DNA from: Microthrixaceae bacterium
GTDB taxonomy: Bacteria > Actinomycetota > Acidimicrobiia > Acidimicrobiales > DATDAH01
DNA length: 64,000 nt
Assembly: GCA_020637195.1 (NCBI GenBank)
Contig: JACJWK010000014.1
Span: 30,631 to 94,630 of the forward strand
Direction of reading: 5' to 3'
This document shows, one piece after another, positions 33,980-42,179 of the stretch. The stretch's first letter is position 1; every line of letters starts with the position of its first letter. The translations under genes were made by a program, and so were the position numbers. A model generated the notes under the pieces. The model saw nothing but the letters and a program-made list of their open reading frames with translations. It had not been told where the DNA came from and ran no database searches.

Positions 33980-34981
33980 TCACCGGGGCCGTCGCCGGCG
34001 ACGGCGGTCGGCCCCACCCCGCCAGCGGATCGCCGGCGCCCGCTCGGGGTAGGCGTCGGCCAGCGCCGCGGTCCAGGCCTCGTCGGCGTGGGGGTCGTCG
34101 GGCCGCCGGACGGTCACGCCCCGCGACGCCAGGTCGGCCCGGAACCGGTCGACCACCCGGTCGAGATCCAGGTGGTCGGCGCCGGCGTCCACGCGGCGGG
34201 CCTCGGCCTCGTCGGCGAGCACGTCGGCCTTCCAGGACACCGTGATGCGCACCTCGGCGTCGGCCAGGTGGGCCACGGCCGCGCCCTCGGGGTCGCACAC
34301 GTCCCATCCGCCGTCGCCCCGGACCAGCCGGGTGGCGGTCGTGACCCCCTCGGTCATGCGAGCCTCGGGCGGGCCGAGGCGCCCCACCCCGTGGAAGGTG
34401 GCCTCGTTGTCGGCCACCACGGCCACGTTGTCGTAGGGCGGGGACTCCAGCCGCTCGGCCTCGTCGGGCCCCGCCGGCCAGTAGTGGAACTCGCCACCGG
34501 GCCCGTCGTAGAACCACGAGACCGCGGTGGCGATGCGGGTGCGCCACCGCTCGAACAGCCCGGACGCCATCATCACCTTGAGCAGCCAGATGGGGTGGTC
34601 GGCGCGGGTGAAGCCGCGGAAGGCGGGCACGTCGAGGTGCGCCGGGAACGCGAACGGCGTGGGGCCCATCAGGTTGACGTAGACGCTGGTGGGCCGCACC
34701 ACGGCGTCGGGCCCGTACACGGCCCGGGCCCCGTCCGCGAAGTGCCGGTTGGCCAACAAGACGTCGGCGCCGTCCACGAGTGGCGCTCCGCCCAGCGCGA
34801 AGTCCTGGCGGAACCACGGCGGCGTGACCACCCCGGTGCGCGGGCCACCGATCGCGGCCAGCTCGGCGTCGTTGCCCGCGTAGTTGGCCAGCGGCCAGAA
34901 CGGCCCGGCGTCGCGGATGAGGGCGACGGTGGCGTCGGGGTCGTCCCAGGCGGGATGCAGGCGCACGGCGGTGGTGGTCAT
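33980..34981 (-). CDS. Uncharacterised protein, possible cupin-like or 2OG-Fe(II) oxygenase-like fold
   Basis: A 333-residue soluble protein. It starts MTTTAVRLHPAWDDPDATVA and shows conserved-looking aromatic stretches: WFRQDFALGG, VYVNLMGPTPFAFPAHLDVP, WFYDGPGGEFHYWPAGPDEA and VAVVADNEATFHGVGRLGPP. A His-x-Asp (HLDVP) followed ~85 residues later by FHGVG resembles the facial iron triad of 2-oxoglutarate oxygenases, but the rest of that family's signature is not clear, so this is only a suggestion. The Arg-rich C-terminus (RGGADRRRRRRPR) abuts the rmuC stop with nine bases between. Confidence 0.65.
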   Translation of the reverse strand: MTTTAVRLHPAWDDPDATVALIRDAGPFWPLANYAGNDAELAAIGGPRTGVVTPPWFRQDFALGGAPLVDGADVLLANRHFADGARAVYGPDAVVRPTSVYVNLMGPTPFAFPAHLDVPAFRGFTRADHPIWLLKVMMASGLFERWRTRIATAVSWFYDGPGGEFHYWPAGPDEAERLESPPYDNVAVVADNEATFHGVGRLGPPEARMTEGVTTATRLVRGDGGWDVCDPEGAAVAHLADAEVRITVSWKADVLADEAEARRVDAGADHLDLDRVVDRFRADLASRGVTVRRPDDPHADEAWTAALADAYPERAPAIRWRGGADRRRRRRPR

Positions 34982-35077
34982 GCAGGCGGCTCCGATGGGT
35001 CGGTCGGCGCGTCCGGCTCGTCACCACCACGGTAGGGCGCCCGCCGATGTCGTTGGGTCGGCGTCGGCATCGGCCCG

Positions 35078-35083
35078 TAGCCT
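35078..35083 (+). promoter_or_regulatory. Leaderless -10 box of metG
   Basis: TAGCCT, seven bases before the GTG at 35091; no Shine-Dalgarno in the interval. Confidence 0.55.
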
Positions 35084-35090
35084 TGGCGCC

Positions 35091-36596
35091 GTGTCCGACC
35101 GCTTCTACGTCACGACGCCCATCTACTACGTCAACGACGTCCCTCACATCGGCCACGCCTACACCACCGTCATCGCCGACGCCGTCGCCCGGTGGCATCG
35201 ACTGCTCGACGAGGACGTCTTCTTCCTCACCGGCACCGACGAGCACGGCCTCAAGGTGCAGCGGTCGGCCGAGGAGCGGGGACTCACGCCCCAACAGCAC
35301 GCCGACGCCACCAGCGCCCGCTTCCGCGAGGCCTGGGCGTTGCTCGACATCAGCAACGACGACTTCATCCGCACCACCGAGGACCGCCACGCGGTGGCGG
35401 TCACCGCGCTGATGCAGGCCGCCTACGACAACGGGCACATCTACAAGGACACCTACGAGGGCCTGTACTGCGTGTCCTGCGAGGCCTACTACCAGCCCGA
35501 GGACCTCGTCGACGGCCTGTGCCCCATCCACAAGCGGCCGGTCGAGACCCTCCGGGAGGAGAACTGGTTCTTCCGGCTCTCGGCGTTCGAGGACCGCCTG
35601 CTCGCGTGGTACGAGACGGGCGACGCCGTGCTGCCCGAGGGCAAGCGCAACGAGGCGGTCGGCATCGTCCGCCAGGGCCTGCGCGACATCTCCATCAGCC
35701 GGACGTCGATCTCGTGGGGCATCCCGGTGCCCTGGGACCCCGACCACGTCTTCTACGTCTGGTACGACGCGCTCATCAACTACGCGACGGCGGTCGGGTA
35801 CGGCTCGGACCGCGAGCGCTTCGACGCCTGGTGGCCCACGGTCCACCACGTCATCGGCAAGGACATCCTGCGGTTCCACACCGTCTACTGGCCCGCGGTG
35901 CTGATGGCCGCGGGCGAGGCGCCGCCGAGGCAGGTGCAGGTGCACGGCTTCCTGCTCATCGGGGGCGAGAAGATGTCCAAGACCGCCCTCAACCAGATCT
36001 TCCCGGCCGACCTGGTCGAGGACTTCGGCGTGGACGGGTTCCGCTACCACTTCCTGCGCGAGAACCCCTTCGGCCCCGACGGCGACTTCAGCTACGAGGC
36101 GATGGTGGCCCGCTACAACGGCGACCTCGCCAACAACCTGGGCAACCTGCTGTCCCGGGTCGCCACCGTGGTGGGCAAGAAGTGCGGCGGCGTGGCCCCC
36201 GCGCCCCGCGCCGACAGCCCGCTGGCCCCGGTGGTCGAGTCGGCGTACGAGGCCACCGCCGAAGGATGGGCCCGGTTCGCCCCGTCGGTCGCGCTCGAGG
36301 CCACGTGGCGCATCATCCGTGAGGCCAACGCGCTGCTCGAGGAGGCTGAGCCCTGGAAGGCCGAGCCGGGGCCCGAGGTCGACGCCGTCCTCGGCGACGC
36401 GCTGGAGGCCCTGCGCATCGTCGCGGTGCTGGCCGCGCCCGCGGTGCCCCACGCCACCACCGAGATCTGGCGGCGGCTGGGCCTGGCCGGCACGCCCGGC
36501 GAGCAGCGCCTGCCCGAGGCCGCCCGCTGGGGGCAGTACCCGGGTGGTGCCACCATCGACACGGGCGCACCGTTGTTCCCCCGCATCAAGGCCTGA
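35091..36596 (+). CDS. metG: Methionyl-tRNA synthetase
   Basis: A 501-residue class I synthetase that charges initiator and elongator tRNA-Met. HIGH motif in VPHIGHAYTT (about 18-27) and KMSKS-type motif in GGEKMSKTALN; a connective-peptide zinc site is visible as YCVSCEAYY and LCPIHKRPVE. The helical anticodon-binding domain follows (YNGDLANNLGNLLSRVA). No C-terminal tRNA-binding extension is present, as in mycobacterial MetG. The GTG start agrees with the promoter box and the family start VSDRFYVTTPIYYVND. tatD follows after 15 bases. Confidence 0.98.
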   Translation: MSDRFYVTTPIYYVNDVPHIGHAYTTVIADAVARWHRLLDEDVFFLTGTDEHGLKVQRSAEERGLTPQQHADATSARFREAWALLDISNDDFIRTTEDRHAVAVTALMQAAYDNGHIYKDTYEGLYCVSCEAYYQPEDLVDGLCPIHKRPVETLREENWFFRLSAFEDRLLAWYETGDAVLPEGKRNEAVGIVRQGLRDISISRTSISWGIPVPWDPDHVFYVWYDALINYATAVGYGSDRERFDAWWPTVHHVIGKDILRFHTVYWPAVLMAAGEAPPRQVQVHGFLLIGGEKMSKTALNQIFPADLVEDFGVDGFRYHFLRENPFGPDGDFSYEAMVARYNGDLANNLGNLLSRVATVVGKKCGGVAPAPRADSPLAPVVESAYEATAEGWARFAPSVALEATWRIIREANALLEEAEPWKAEPGPEVDAVLGDALEALRIVAVLAAPAVPHATTEIWRRLGLAGTPGEQRLPEAARWGQYPGGATIDTGAPLFPRIKA

Positions 36597-36611
36597 GGCC
36601 GAGGGCACGTC

Positions 36612-37370
36612 GTGACGACCCGCTGGACCGACAACCACTGCCACCTGCCGGGCGACCTCGCCCTGGCCCGCACGCTCGTGGACCAGGCCCGCGCGGTCGG
36701 GGTGGAGCGCCTGGTCGACGTCGGCACCGACCTGGCGTCGTCGACCGCGGCGTCCGCCCGCGCCCGCGCCCTCGACGGTGTGTGGGCCACGGCCGGGGTG
36801 CACCCGCACGACGCCACCGAGGGCCTCGACGGGCTCGTCGACCTGCTGGGCCGGCCCGAGGTGGTGGCGGTGGGGGAGTGCGGCCTCGACTACCACTACG
36901 ACCACTCGCCCCGCGACGTGCAGCGCGACGCGTTCGCGGCGCAGATCGCCCTCGCCCACCAGCACGAGCTGCCTCTGGTGATCCACACGCGCGAGGCGTG
37001 GGACGACACCTTCGCCATCCTCGACCGCGAGGGCGTCCCCGCCCGCACGGTGATGCACTGCTTCACCGGCGGCCCCGACGAGGCGCGGGCGTCGCTCGAG
37101 CGCGGCGCCCTGCTGTCGTTCTCGGGGATCGTCACCTTCCGGTCGGCCGGGTCGCTCCGGGCGGCCGCCGAGCAGTGCCCCCTCGACCGGTTGATGGTCG
37201 AGACCGACGCTCCGTACCTGGCACCCGAGCCGCACCGCGGTCGCCCCAACCGTCCCGAGCTCGTCGTGCGGGTCGGTGCCGGGGTCGCCGAGGCCAAGGG
37301 CGTGCCGGTCGACGAGGTCGCGGCCGCGTCGTGGGCGAACGCCGAGGCGTTCTACGGCCTCGGGTCCTGA
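36612..37370 (+). CDS. tatD: TatD family metal-dependent DNase
   Basis: A 252-residue TIM-barrel hydrolase. Metal ligands are visible as DNHCHLPG (residues 7-14), AVGECGLDYHYDHSP, PLVIHTREAWDDT, MHCFTGGPDEA and VETDAPYLAPEPHRG. TatD proteins act as 3'-5' exonucleases in DNA repair. The GTG start lies 15 bases after metG, so they are one transcript, the same order as Rv1007c-Rv1008 neighbours in mycobacteria (there metG is inverted). The rpf gene follows. Confidence 0.94.
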   Translation: MTTRWTDNHCHLPGDLALARTLVDQARAVGVERLVDVGTDLASSTAASARARALDGVWATAGVHPHDATEGLDGLVDLLGRPEVVAVGECGLDYHYDHSPRDVQRDAFAAQIALAHQHELPLVIHTREAWDDTFAILDREGVPARTVMHCFTGGPDEARASLERGALLSFSGIVTFRSAGSLRAAAEQCPLDRLMVETDAPYLAPEPHRGRPNRPELVVRVGAGVAEAKGVPVDEVAAASWANAEAFYGLGS

Positions 37371-37447
37371 CCCCCGACCACCACCACGGGTGGCGTGCGC
37401 GCCACCGGTCGTCGCTCGACCGGCACCGTCGCGTTGCGGTTGTGTTA

Positions 37448-37461
37448 CGGTTCGCGAACCG
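37448..37461. promoter_or_regulatory. 14-base palindrome immediately upstream of the rpf start
   Basis: CGGTTCGCGAACCG is a perfect palindrome two bases before the ATG at 37464. A TTACGG element overlaps its left arm in the TGTGTTACGG stretch. It could be an operator, or a hairpin at the very 5' end of the message. No long leader exists here, so the cyclic-di-AMP riboswitch found before some actinobacterial rpf genes is absent. Confidence 0.45.
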
Positions 37462-37463
37462 AT

Positions 37464-38195
37464 ATGCGACGACAACGGCGCGAGCGGCGAACTCCCGATC
37501 TCGAACTCCCCGGCGGCGACCACTGGGTCGACCCGGCTCCCGCGCCGTCGCCGTCGGGCGGCCTGACCGGGCCACCTCGGCGGCGGTGATCGCGGTGCCG
37601 GTGGCCGCCCTGGCCCTGGCCGGCGCCCTGCCCGCCGCTGACCTCGACGGCCTCGGTGCCACCGAGCTGCGCACGTCGGCGCCGCCCACCAGCTCCACCC
37701 CGTGCTCAAGCTCGAGCCGTGCCTGAGCCATCGCCGCTCGACCTGAAGTCGGCGGGCCGAGGTGGTGCCCACCACCACGACCACGGCGCCGCCGCCCACC
37801 ACCGCCCCCCGGCCCCTCGCCCCGAGGAGGAGGCGGCGCCCGCACCCGAGCCGGTCGACGAGCCCGACCCCGTCACGGTTCCCGCGCCGGCGCCTGCTCC
37901 GCCGCCGACCACGGCTCCGCCGCCGGCGCCGCGGCCTCCTGCTCCGGCCGGCAGCGTCAGCGCCAACCTCGACGCGATCGCCCAGTGCGAGTCGGGGGGC
38001 AACCCCCGGGCGTACAACCCCGCCGGCTACTACGGCGCCTTCCAGTTCTCGCTCGGCACCTGGTGGGGCCTCGGCATGACCGGTGATCCCCGCGACTACA
38101 CGTACAACCAGCAGAAGTACGTGGCGCTGGCGCTGTACAACCAGCGCGGCTACGCCCCGTGGCCGCACTGCGCCCGCAGCCTCGGCCTGCTGTAG
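37464..38195 (+). CDS. Resuscitation-promoting factor (Rpf) transglycosylase, frameshifted in the linker
   Basis: The C-terminal 80 residues are a complete Rpf domain: NLDAIAQCESGGNPRAYNPA with the catalytic glutamate, GYYGAFQFSLGTWWGLGM and KYVALALYNQRGYAPWPHCA with the paired cysteines. Rpf proteins cut peptidoglycan and wake dormant cells. Upstream, the basic head (MRRQRRERRTPDLELPGG) and the hydrophobic export segment (VIAVPVAALALAGALPAADL) are in different frames, and the Pro/Thr linker shifts again (VVPTTTTTAPPPTTAPRP in yet another frame). About four indels between 37570 and 37820 are needed. The order tatD-rpf-rsmA matches actinobacterial rpfB loci, but no DUF348/G5 domains are present, so it is a short Rpf. 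Confidence 0.75.
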
Positions 38196-38235
38196 TCCGG
38201 CGGCCGGCGCACCGCTCGCCGGGTGGGCCCGTCCC

Positions 38236-38241
38236 TAGACT
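38236..38241 (+). promoter_or_regulatory. Leaderless -10 box of rsmA
   Basis: TAGACT, exactly six bases before the GTG at 38248. Confidence 0.6.
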
Positions 38242-38247
38242 CGGCGC

Positions 38248-39057
38248 GTGCTGACCCGCCGCGACGTGGTGGCGCTGCTCGACGCCCACGGGCTCGAGCC
38301 GAGCCGGGCCCTCGGCCAGAACTTCGTGGTCGACCCCAACACCATCCGCAAGGTGGTCGACCTGGCCGGTGTGGCCCCCGGCGATGCCGTGGTGGAGATC
38401 GGCGCCGGGCTGGGGTCGCTCACGACCGCGCTCGTCGACGCCGGCGCGGACGTCACCGCGGTCGAGCTCGACCAGCACCTGGTCCCGGTCCTGCGGGACG
38501 TGCTGGCGGGGACCGACGCCCGCATCGTCCAGGCCGACGCGCGGGAGGTGGACTGGGGCGAGCTGCTCGCCGGTCGCGAGCGTTGGTCCCTGGTGGCCAA
38601 CCTCCCGTACAACATCGCCACGCCGCTGGTCGCCGACCTGCTCGACGACGTGCCGCAGATCGAGCGGATGCTGGTGATGGTCCAGCGCGAGGCGGCCGAG
38701 CGCCTGGCCGCGTCGCCCGGCACCAAGGCCTACGGGATCCCGTCGGTGAAGGTGGCCTACTGGGCCACCGCCGAAGTCGTGGCGAGGGTCAGCCCCAACG
38801 TGTTCCTGCCCCGACCCAAGGTGGAGTCGGCGCTGGTGCGCGTCGTGCGCCGACCCGAGCCGCCCACGGCGGCGGACCCCGACCGCCTCTTCGCCCTCGT
38901 GCGGGCCGGCTTCGGCCAGCGCCGCAAGATGCTGCGGCGATCGCTGTCGGGCCTGGTCGGCGCCGAGGCGTTCGAGCGGGCCGGCGTCGCCCCCGAGAGC
39001 CGGGCCGAGGCCCTCGACGTCGAGGCGTGGGGCCGCCTCGCCCTGGCCGCGCCGTAG
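38248..39057 (+). CDS. rsmA: 16S rRNA (adenine(1518)-N6/adenine(1519)-N6)-dimethyltransferase
   Basis: A 269-residue KsgA-type enzyme that dimethylates two adjacent adenines near the 3' end of 16S rRNA during late 30S assembly. Motifs: RALGQNFVVDPN (entry), VVEIGAGLGSLTTALVDAG (SAM motif I), AVELDQHLVPVL (motif II), ADAREVDW, VANLPYNIATPLV (motif IV, NLPY) and FLPRPKVESALVRVVRR. Length is normal. It lies between rpf and the inserted RCC1-repeat gene, then ispE, as in the actinobacterial rpfB-ksgA-ispE order. Confidence 0.96.
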   Translation: MLTRRDVVALLDAHGLEPSRALGQNFVVDPNTIRKVVDLAGVAPGDAVVEIGAGLGSLTTALVDAGADVTAVELDQHLVPVLRDVLAGTDARIVQADAREVDWGELLAGRERWSLVANLPYNIATPLVADLLDDVPQIERMLVMVQREAAERLAASPGTKAYGIPSVKVAYWATAEVVARVSPNVFLPRPKVESALVRVVRRPEPPTAADPDRLFALVRAGFGQRRKMLRRSLSGLVGAEAFERAGVAPESRAEALDVEAWGRLALAAP

Positions 39058-39156
39058 GGCGCGACTCGCCGTCGCCGTCGCCGTCGGCGACGGTCGCTAC
39101 CATCGGCGAGGGCGATCGGCGCGTCTGCCGGCGACGTGCGTGAGGGAGGGCGGGGC

Positions 39157-41016
39157 GTGCATCGAGGGTTCCAGCGACCGGCCACCCTGGCGTCGGGACG
39201 TCCGTCGCCCCGTGGCCACGCATCCGTTCGGCGGCGGGCGAGCGTCGTGCTGGCGTTCCTCGCGGCGCTCGGGACGGTGGCGGTCGTGCCGCCAAGCCCG
39301 GCGCGCGCGGCGCAGCACGCGGTGGTCGCGGTGGTCGCCGACGGCCCGTCGTGCGCGCTGTTCGACAACGGTCAGGTCAAGTGCTGGGGACAGAACGACT
39401 TCGGCCAACTCGGCCTCGAGGACACCCGGACCCGGGGGGACGGCCCCGGCGAGATGGGCGAGAGCCTCCTGACCGTGAACCTCGGGCGGGGACGGACGGC
39501 CACCCAGGTGGTCGGCCTCGGCCTGAACGCGTGCGCGCTGTTGGACGACGGCCGCGTGAAGTGCTGGGGATGGGGCAACGACGGCGTGCTCGGCCAGGGC
39601 AACGAGACCACCCGTGGGGCCGCCCCCGGCACCATGGGCGGCGCGCTCCCGGCGGTCCCGCTCGGGACGGGACGGACCGCGACGGCCATCGCCGCGGGAG
39701 GCCGGCACGTGTGCGCGCTCCTCGACAACGGTCGGGTGAAGTGCTGGGGCCGCAACGGCCAGGGCCAGCTCGGGCGGGGTGACGACGTCGACGCCATCGG
39801 CGACGACCCGGGGGAGATGGGCGATGCCCTCGCGGCGGTGGACCTCGGCACGGGTCGGACGGCGACGGCCATCTCCGCCGGCCAGGCCCACACCTGCGCG
39901 ATCCTCGACAACGCGCAGCTGAAGTGCTGGGGGAGCAACACCGACGGTGAGATCGGGTTCGGCTCCTCGGAGGCCGTCGGCGACGACCCGGGAGAGATGG
40001 GCGACGCGCTCCCGGCCGTGAACCTCGGCACCGGGCGCACCGCTGCGGCGGTGTCCGCCGGCGGCTCGACCCACACCTGCGCCGTGCTCGACAACGGCCA
40101 GGTGAAGTGCTGGGGCATCAACCTCAACGGTGAGCTGGGCCTCGGCGACCAGGCGTCCCGGGGGGACCAGCCCGGCGAGATGGGCGATGCGCTCCCGCCG
40201 GTGACCCTCGGCACGGGACGGACCGCGCTCCACGTCAGCGCCGGGTTCGGCAGCACGTGCGCGATCCTCGACGACCACTCGGTCAAGTGCTGGGGCTTCA
40301 ACGACGCCGGGACGCTCGGCCTCGGCGACCGCGACTCGCGGGGCGACGAGCCCGGCGAGATGGGCGACGCCCTGCCCGCGGTCGCGCTCGGCACCGGTCG
40401 CAGCGCGGTCTCGCTCGACGTCGGCTCCTTCGCCTGCGCGGTGCTCGACGACGGCTCGGCCAAGTGCTGGGGCGACAACGAGGAGGGTGCGCTGGGCCTC
40501 GGCGACGTCGAGGACCGGGGGGACCAGCCGGGCGAGATGGGCGACGCCCTCCCGGCGGTCTCGCTGGGCAGCGGCGAGCCCTTCACCCGCAGGGTCGACC
40601 TCGAGATCCGGCGGGCCGGCCAGACCACGTGGGTCGGCAACGACATCTACAACGCGACCGGGGCCCAGCAGACGCGGCGGACCTCGGTGCGACGGGGCGC
40701 GAGCGCGTCGTTCGTGGTCCGCCTCCGCAACGAGTCGCCGGTCGCCGACACCCTGCGCGTGCAGGGGCCTCGCAGCTCGGGCCGCTTCACCGTCCGCTAC
40801 TTCGCCGGTGGCCTCGACGTCACGCCGTACGTCGTGGCGGGCGGCTGGCGGTACGTCGACTGGCCGCCGAACGGGGCGGCCAAGCTCACGGTGCGGATCA
40901 CCGCGGCGTCCAACGCGGTGCTGAGCTCCAGCTTCCGGGTCAACGTCACCCTCAGCTCGAAGTCCGACCCCGCCACGAAGGACGTGGTGAGCGCCGTCGC
41001 CCGGGTGGTGCGCTGA
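39157..41016 (+). CDS. Secreted RCC1-repeat propeller protein
   Basis: A 619-residue exported protein. A long basic signal region (SVRRRASVVLAFLAALGTVA to ARAAQH) precedes seven RCC1-type repeats of about 60 residues. Each holds C-A-(L/I/V)-(L/F)-D-(N/D)-x(3)-K-C-W-G, then a G-x-(L/I)-G motif and a spacer like GDDPGEMGDALPAVNLGTGR. Every blade thus carries two cysteines that could pair outside the cell. The last ~155 residues form a beta-sandwich-like domain (VDLEIRRAGQTTWVGNDIYN...). GTG at 39157 was chosen over one at 39136 because GAGGGAGG sits seven bases before it. The gene interrupts the rsmA-ispE neighbourhood. Confidence 0.83.
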   Translation: MHRGFQRPATLASGRPSPRGHASVRRRASVVLAFLAALGTVAVVPPSPARAAQHAVVAVVADGPSCALFDNGQVKCWGQNDFGQLGLEDTRTRGDGPGEMGESLLTVNLGRGRTATQVVGLGLNACALLDDGRVKCWGWGNDGVLGQGNETTRGAAPGTMGGALPAVPLGTGRTATAIAAGGRHVCALLDNGRVKCWGRNGQGQLGRGDDVDAIGDDPGEMGDALAAVDLGTGRTATAISAGQAHTCAILDNAQLKCWGSNTDGEIGFGSSEAVGDDPGEMGDALPAVNLGTGRTAAAVSAGGSTHTCAVLDNGQVKCWGINLNGELGLGDQASRGDQPGEMGDALPPVTLGTGRTALHVSAGFGSTCAILDDHSVKCWGFNDAGTLGLGDRDSRGDEPGEMGDALPAVALGTGRSAVSLDVGSFACAVLDDGSAKCWGDNEEGALGLGDVEDRGDQPGEMGDALPAVSLGSGEPFTRRVDLEIRRAGQTTWVGNDIYNATGAQQTRRTSVRRGASASFVVRLRNESPVADTLRVQGPRSSGRFTVRYFAGGLDVTPYVVAGGWRYVDWPPNGAAKLTVRITAASNAVLSSSFRVNVTLSSKSDPATKDVVSAVARVVR

Positions 41017-41033
41017 CGACGTCGGGCGGCACG

Positions 41034-41039
41034 TAGCCT
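41034..41039 (+). promoter_or_regulatory. Leaderless -10 box of ispE
   Basis: TAGCCT, seven bases before the GTG at 41047. Confidence 0.55.
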
Positions 41040-41046
41040 GCCGGTC

Positions 41047-41769
41047 GTGCCGGAACCGCAACCCGGGGCGGTCGAGGTCCTCGAGGCCCGGGCCAAGCTC
41101 ACCGTGTCACTGCGGGTGACGGGCGTGCGCGCCGACGGCCTGCACCTGATCGACGCCGAGATGGTCAGCCTCGACCTGCGCGACACCCTCACGTTCTCGC
41201 CCGGTGACGGCCTGGAGGTGCTGGGGGAGCCGGCGGCGCCGCCCGACGAGGACAACCTCGTGCGCCGGGCGCTGCGGGCGGTCGGGCGCACGGCCCACGT
41301 GCGCCTGGAGAAGCGCATCCCCGCCGGCGCCGGCCTCGGAGGCGGCTCGGCCGACGCCGCCGCCGTGTTCCGCTGGGCGGGCTGCGACGATCTCGACCTG
41401 GCCGCCGGCGTCGGAGCCGACGTGGCCTTCTGCGTGGTGGGCGGCCGGGCGCGCGTCGCGGGGATCGGCGAGGTGGTCGAGCCGCTGGCGTTCGAGGCCC
41501 GCACCTACACCCTGCTCACGCCGCCGCTGTCCTGCTCCACGCCGGCGGTCTACCGGGCGTGGGACGACCTGGGCGGGCCGAGCGGTGACCACGGCAACGA
41601 CCTCGAGCCCGCCGCGCTCGTCGTGGAGCCCCGGTTGGCCGAGTGGCGCGACCGCCTCGGCGACGCGACGGGGCGACGCCCCCGGCTGGCGGGCAGCGGA
41701 TCGACGTGGTTCGTGGAAGGGGCCTACCCGGGCGACGGCCGGGTGGTCACCCGCACCACCGAGCGCTGA
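41047..41769 (+). CDS. ispE: 4-diphosphocytidyl-2-C-methyl-D-erythritol kinase
   Basis: A 240-residue GHMP kinase of the MEP isoprenoid pathway; it phosphorylates CDP-methylerythritol. The start VLEARAKLTVSLRVTGVRAD holds the A-K-(L/I)-N-like substrate motif. The ATP loop is RIPAGAGLGGGSADAAAVFR (about residues 92-111) and the C-terminal GHMP motif is PRLAGSGSTWFVEG. It is shorter than the usual 280-310 residues, mainly in the middle, but key motifs are intact. Neighbour rsmA supports the assignment. A seven-pair hairpin follows the stop. Confidence 0.9.
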   Translation: MPEPQPGAVEVLEARAKLTVSLRVTGVRADGLHLIDAEMVSLDLRDTLTFSPGDGLEVLGEPAAPPDEDNLVRRALRAVGRTAHVRLEKRIPAGAGLGGGSADAAAVFRWAGCDDLDLAAGVGADVAFCVVGGRARVAGIGEVVEPLAFEARTYTLLTPPLSCSTPAVYRAWDDLGGPSGDHGNDLEPAALVVEPRLAEWRDRLGDATGRRPRLAGSGSTWFVEGAYPGDGRVVTRTTER

Positions 41770-41780
41770 GCGCGCCCGGT

Positions 41781-41798
41781 CACCCGCGACCGCGGGTG
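41781..41798. terminator. Hairpin between ispE and the bS22 gene
   Basis: CACCCGC (41781-41787) pairs with GCGGGTG (41792-41798) around a four-base loop. It lies between the two convergent stops and can serve both genes. Confidence 0.5.
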
Positions 41799-41805
41799 GG
41801 ACGGG

Positions 41806-41907
41806 CTACTTGCCGGCGGCGCGACGCTGGAAGCGGGTGCGCTTCAGCATCTTCTTGTGCTTCTTCTTCCGCATGCGCTTGCGGCGCTTCTTGATGAGAG
41901 ATCCCAT
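41806..41907 (-). CDS. 30S ribosomal protein bS22 (AURKAIP1/COX24-like)
   Basis: A 33-residue, extremely basic protein. It begins MGSLIKKRRKRMRKKKHKKM and ends LKRTRFQRRAAGK. This matches the 33-residue actinobacterial protein bS22 known from mycobacterial ribosome structures, whose start is MGSVIKKRRKRM (from memory). It binds near the decoding side of the small subunit. The gene is usually missed by annotation because of its size. The ATG has TACCCT ten bases upstream and no Shine-Dalgarno. It converges on ispE and is divergent from tRNA-Gln. Confidence 0.93.
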   Translation of the reverse strand: MGSLIKKRRKRMRKKKHKKMLKRTRFQRRAAGK

Positions 41908-41977
41908 GGCGGGGTGCAGGGTATCGGCGGCCCCCCGGCGATTGCGAACCGGGGCGGGGTCCGTCGGCGCCACCGGG

Positions 41978-41983
41978 TACCGT
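41978..41983 (+). promoter_or_regulatory. Possible -10 box of tRNA-Gln
   Basis: TACCGT 13 bases before the 5' end of the tRNA. No clear -35 is seen. Confidence 0.35.
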
Positions 41984-41996
41984 CGGGCCCACACCC

Positions 41997-42069
41997 TGGC
42001 GGGTAGTTCAATCGGCAGAACGCCTGACTTTGGATCAGGAGGTTGGAGGTTCGATCCCTCCCCCGCCAG
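41997..42069 (+). tRNA. tRNA-Gln (anticodon TTG)
   Basis: All parts fold. Acceptor TGGCGGG pairs with CCCGCCA and the discriminator is G at 42069. The D arm GTTC/GAAC, anticodon stem CCTGA/TCAGG with loop CTTTGGA, and T arm GGAGG/CCTCC with loop TTCGATC are complete. The anticodon TTG reads CAA. The CCA end is not encoded. A glutamine tRNA near glmU/ispE is common in Actinobacteria. Confidence 0.97.
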
Positions 42070-42141
42070 CGAACGGTCCCCGGGCCGGCGTCCGGTCCCG
42101 GCGCCCGATGACGCGCGGCGGTCGCCGATCGGCTCCGTGAA

Positions 42142-42167
42142 CGTACACTTACTGTCATAAGTGTACG
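42142..42167. promoter_or_regulatory. Inverted-repeat operator overlapping the Fic gene promoter
   Basis: Perfect ten-base arms CGTACACTTA (42142-42151) and TAAGTGTACG (42158-42167) around a six-base centre CTGTCA. It is strikingly AT-rich for this genome and ends 12 bases before the Fic ATG. TACACT in the left arm or CATAAG across the right arm could serve as the -10. The Fic protein has its own winged-helix domain, so autoregulation is plausible. Confidence 0.65.
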
Positions 42168-42179
42168 AAAGAGGCCGTG

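Noticed and set aside
37371..37463. Cyclic-di-AMP riboswitch before rpf
   Set aside because: The gap is only 93 bases with no ydaO-like structure; just a short palindrome at the start codon.
33732..38168. A 1478-residue minus-strand protein
   Set aside because: Antisense to rmuC, metG, tatD and rpf, all well supported on the plus strand.
41997..42069. Integration (att) site at tRNA-Gln
   Set aside because: No second copy of the tRNA 3' end and no integrase were found in the window.
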